Source: CTSOIL-112 sp049291875 (GTDB lineage: Bacteria; Pseudomonadota; Gammaproteobacteria; Burkholderiales; Burkholderiaceae). Taken from it: DNA of 6,241 nt. The number at the start of each line of letters is the position of its first letter. Within the stretch, counting starts at the first letter, position 1. The stretch lies in assembly GCA_049291875.1 (NCBI GenBank), contig JBATQE010000055.1:1-6241 (forward strand). The letters are read 5' to 3'. Positions 6,230-6,241 of the stretch are shown here, in pieces. The position numbers were made by a program, and so were the translations under genes. Under the pieces are notes generated by a model. That model was not told where the DNA came from, made no database searches, and saw only the letters and a list, made by a program, of their open reading frames with translations.

Positions 6230-6241
6230 GGGAGGGTTACA
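6230..6241 (-). repeat. Right terminal inverted repeat of the insertion sequence
   Basis: GGGAGGGTTACA is the exact reverse complement of 5040-5051. The orfB stop codon (6223-6225) lies within the less conserved inner part of this end. The window stops on the final A of the repeat, so the flanking target duplication and the missing start of kpsC are not visible. Confidence 0.92.

Larger units (their letters stand above)
5040..6241 (+). mobile_element. Complete IS3-family insertion sequence, 1202 bp, probably IS407-like group
   Basis: The element starts TGTAACCCTCCC at 5040 and ends with its exact reverse complement at 6230-6241, so it has 12-bp perfect inverted repeats with TG...CA termini. 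It carries two overlapping frames in the IS3-family arrangement: orfA (HTH plus coiled coil) and orfB (DDE integrase), joined by an A_AAA_AAG slippage site. The length is normal for the family. The style of the OrfA C-terminus (LDN.ILKDIVEKKL) and of OrfB resembles the IS407 group. That group assignment is from memory and less certain. The element is inserted in the 5' end of kpsC and transcribed away from it. The bases just before 5040 are CTGT. A 3-4 bp target duplication would be expected after 6241, but the window ends there. No disabling mutation is visible, so it may still be active. Confidence 0.93.

Noticed and set aside
1..6241. Neisseriaceae- or Pasteurellaceae-type DNA uptake sequences
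   Set aside because: I looked for the common core words (such as GCCGTCTGAA and AAGTGCGGT) by eye and found none, so there is no support for either family.

Overview
The window looks like chromosomal DNA from a Gram-negative proteobacterium of roughly 50% GC, probably beta- or gamma-proteobacterial. The evidence is a KpsC-type capsule enzyme, which is specific to Gram-negative Kdo-linked capsules, and an IS3-family element. The genus cannot be named from the sequence. No rRNA, tRNA or CRISPR array is visible.

Layout. (1) Bases 1-150 hold the edge of an upstream region. It has a short perfect hairpin at 58-78 and an open frame with one hydrophobic segment, but no gene that can be identified. 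(2) Bases 151-2847 (+) encode a large 4-alpha-glucanotransferase (amylomaltase) with two N-terminal starch-binding modules. This is the architecture of plant DPE2 and of some bacterial MalQ proteins, not of the short classical MalQ. All three GH77 catalytic acids are present. (3) Bases 2853-2872 hold a perfect GC-rich palindrome between two convergent genes, probably a terminator. (4) Bases 2897-5017 (-) encode KpsC, the double-headed CMP-Kdo transferase that extends the poly-Kdo linker on the capsule lipid anchor. Both catalytic modules are intact, but the extreme 5' end is missing. (5) Bases 5040-6241 hold a complete IS3-family insertion sequence of 1202 bp with 12-bp perfect terminal inverted repeats, orfA, orfB and an A_AAA_AAG slippage site. 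The window ends on its last base.

How it fits together. The insertion sequence sits inside the first codons of kpsC, removing an estimated 15-20 residues and separating the gene from its own start and upstream signals. It is transcribed away from kpsC. The locus is therefore best read as a capsule gene knocked out, or put under altered control, by transposition. Sampled rows within kpsC fall from about 48-63% GC in the part encoding the C-terminal module to about 38-50% in the part encoding the N-terminal module. This suggests a recombinant gene, as is common in capsule loci. The glucanotransferase belongs to maltodextrin/glycogen metabolism and shows no functional link to the capsule gene beyond convergent adjacency. 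I see no previously undescribed multi-gene system here. The observations most worth following up are the interrupted kpsC and its mosaic composition.
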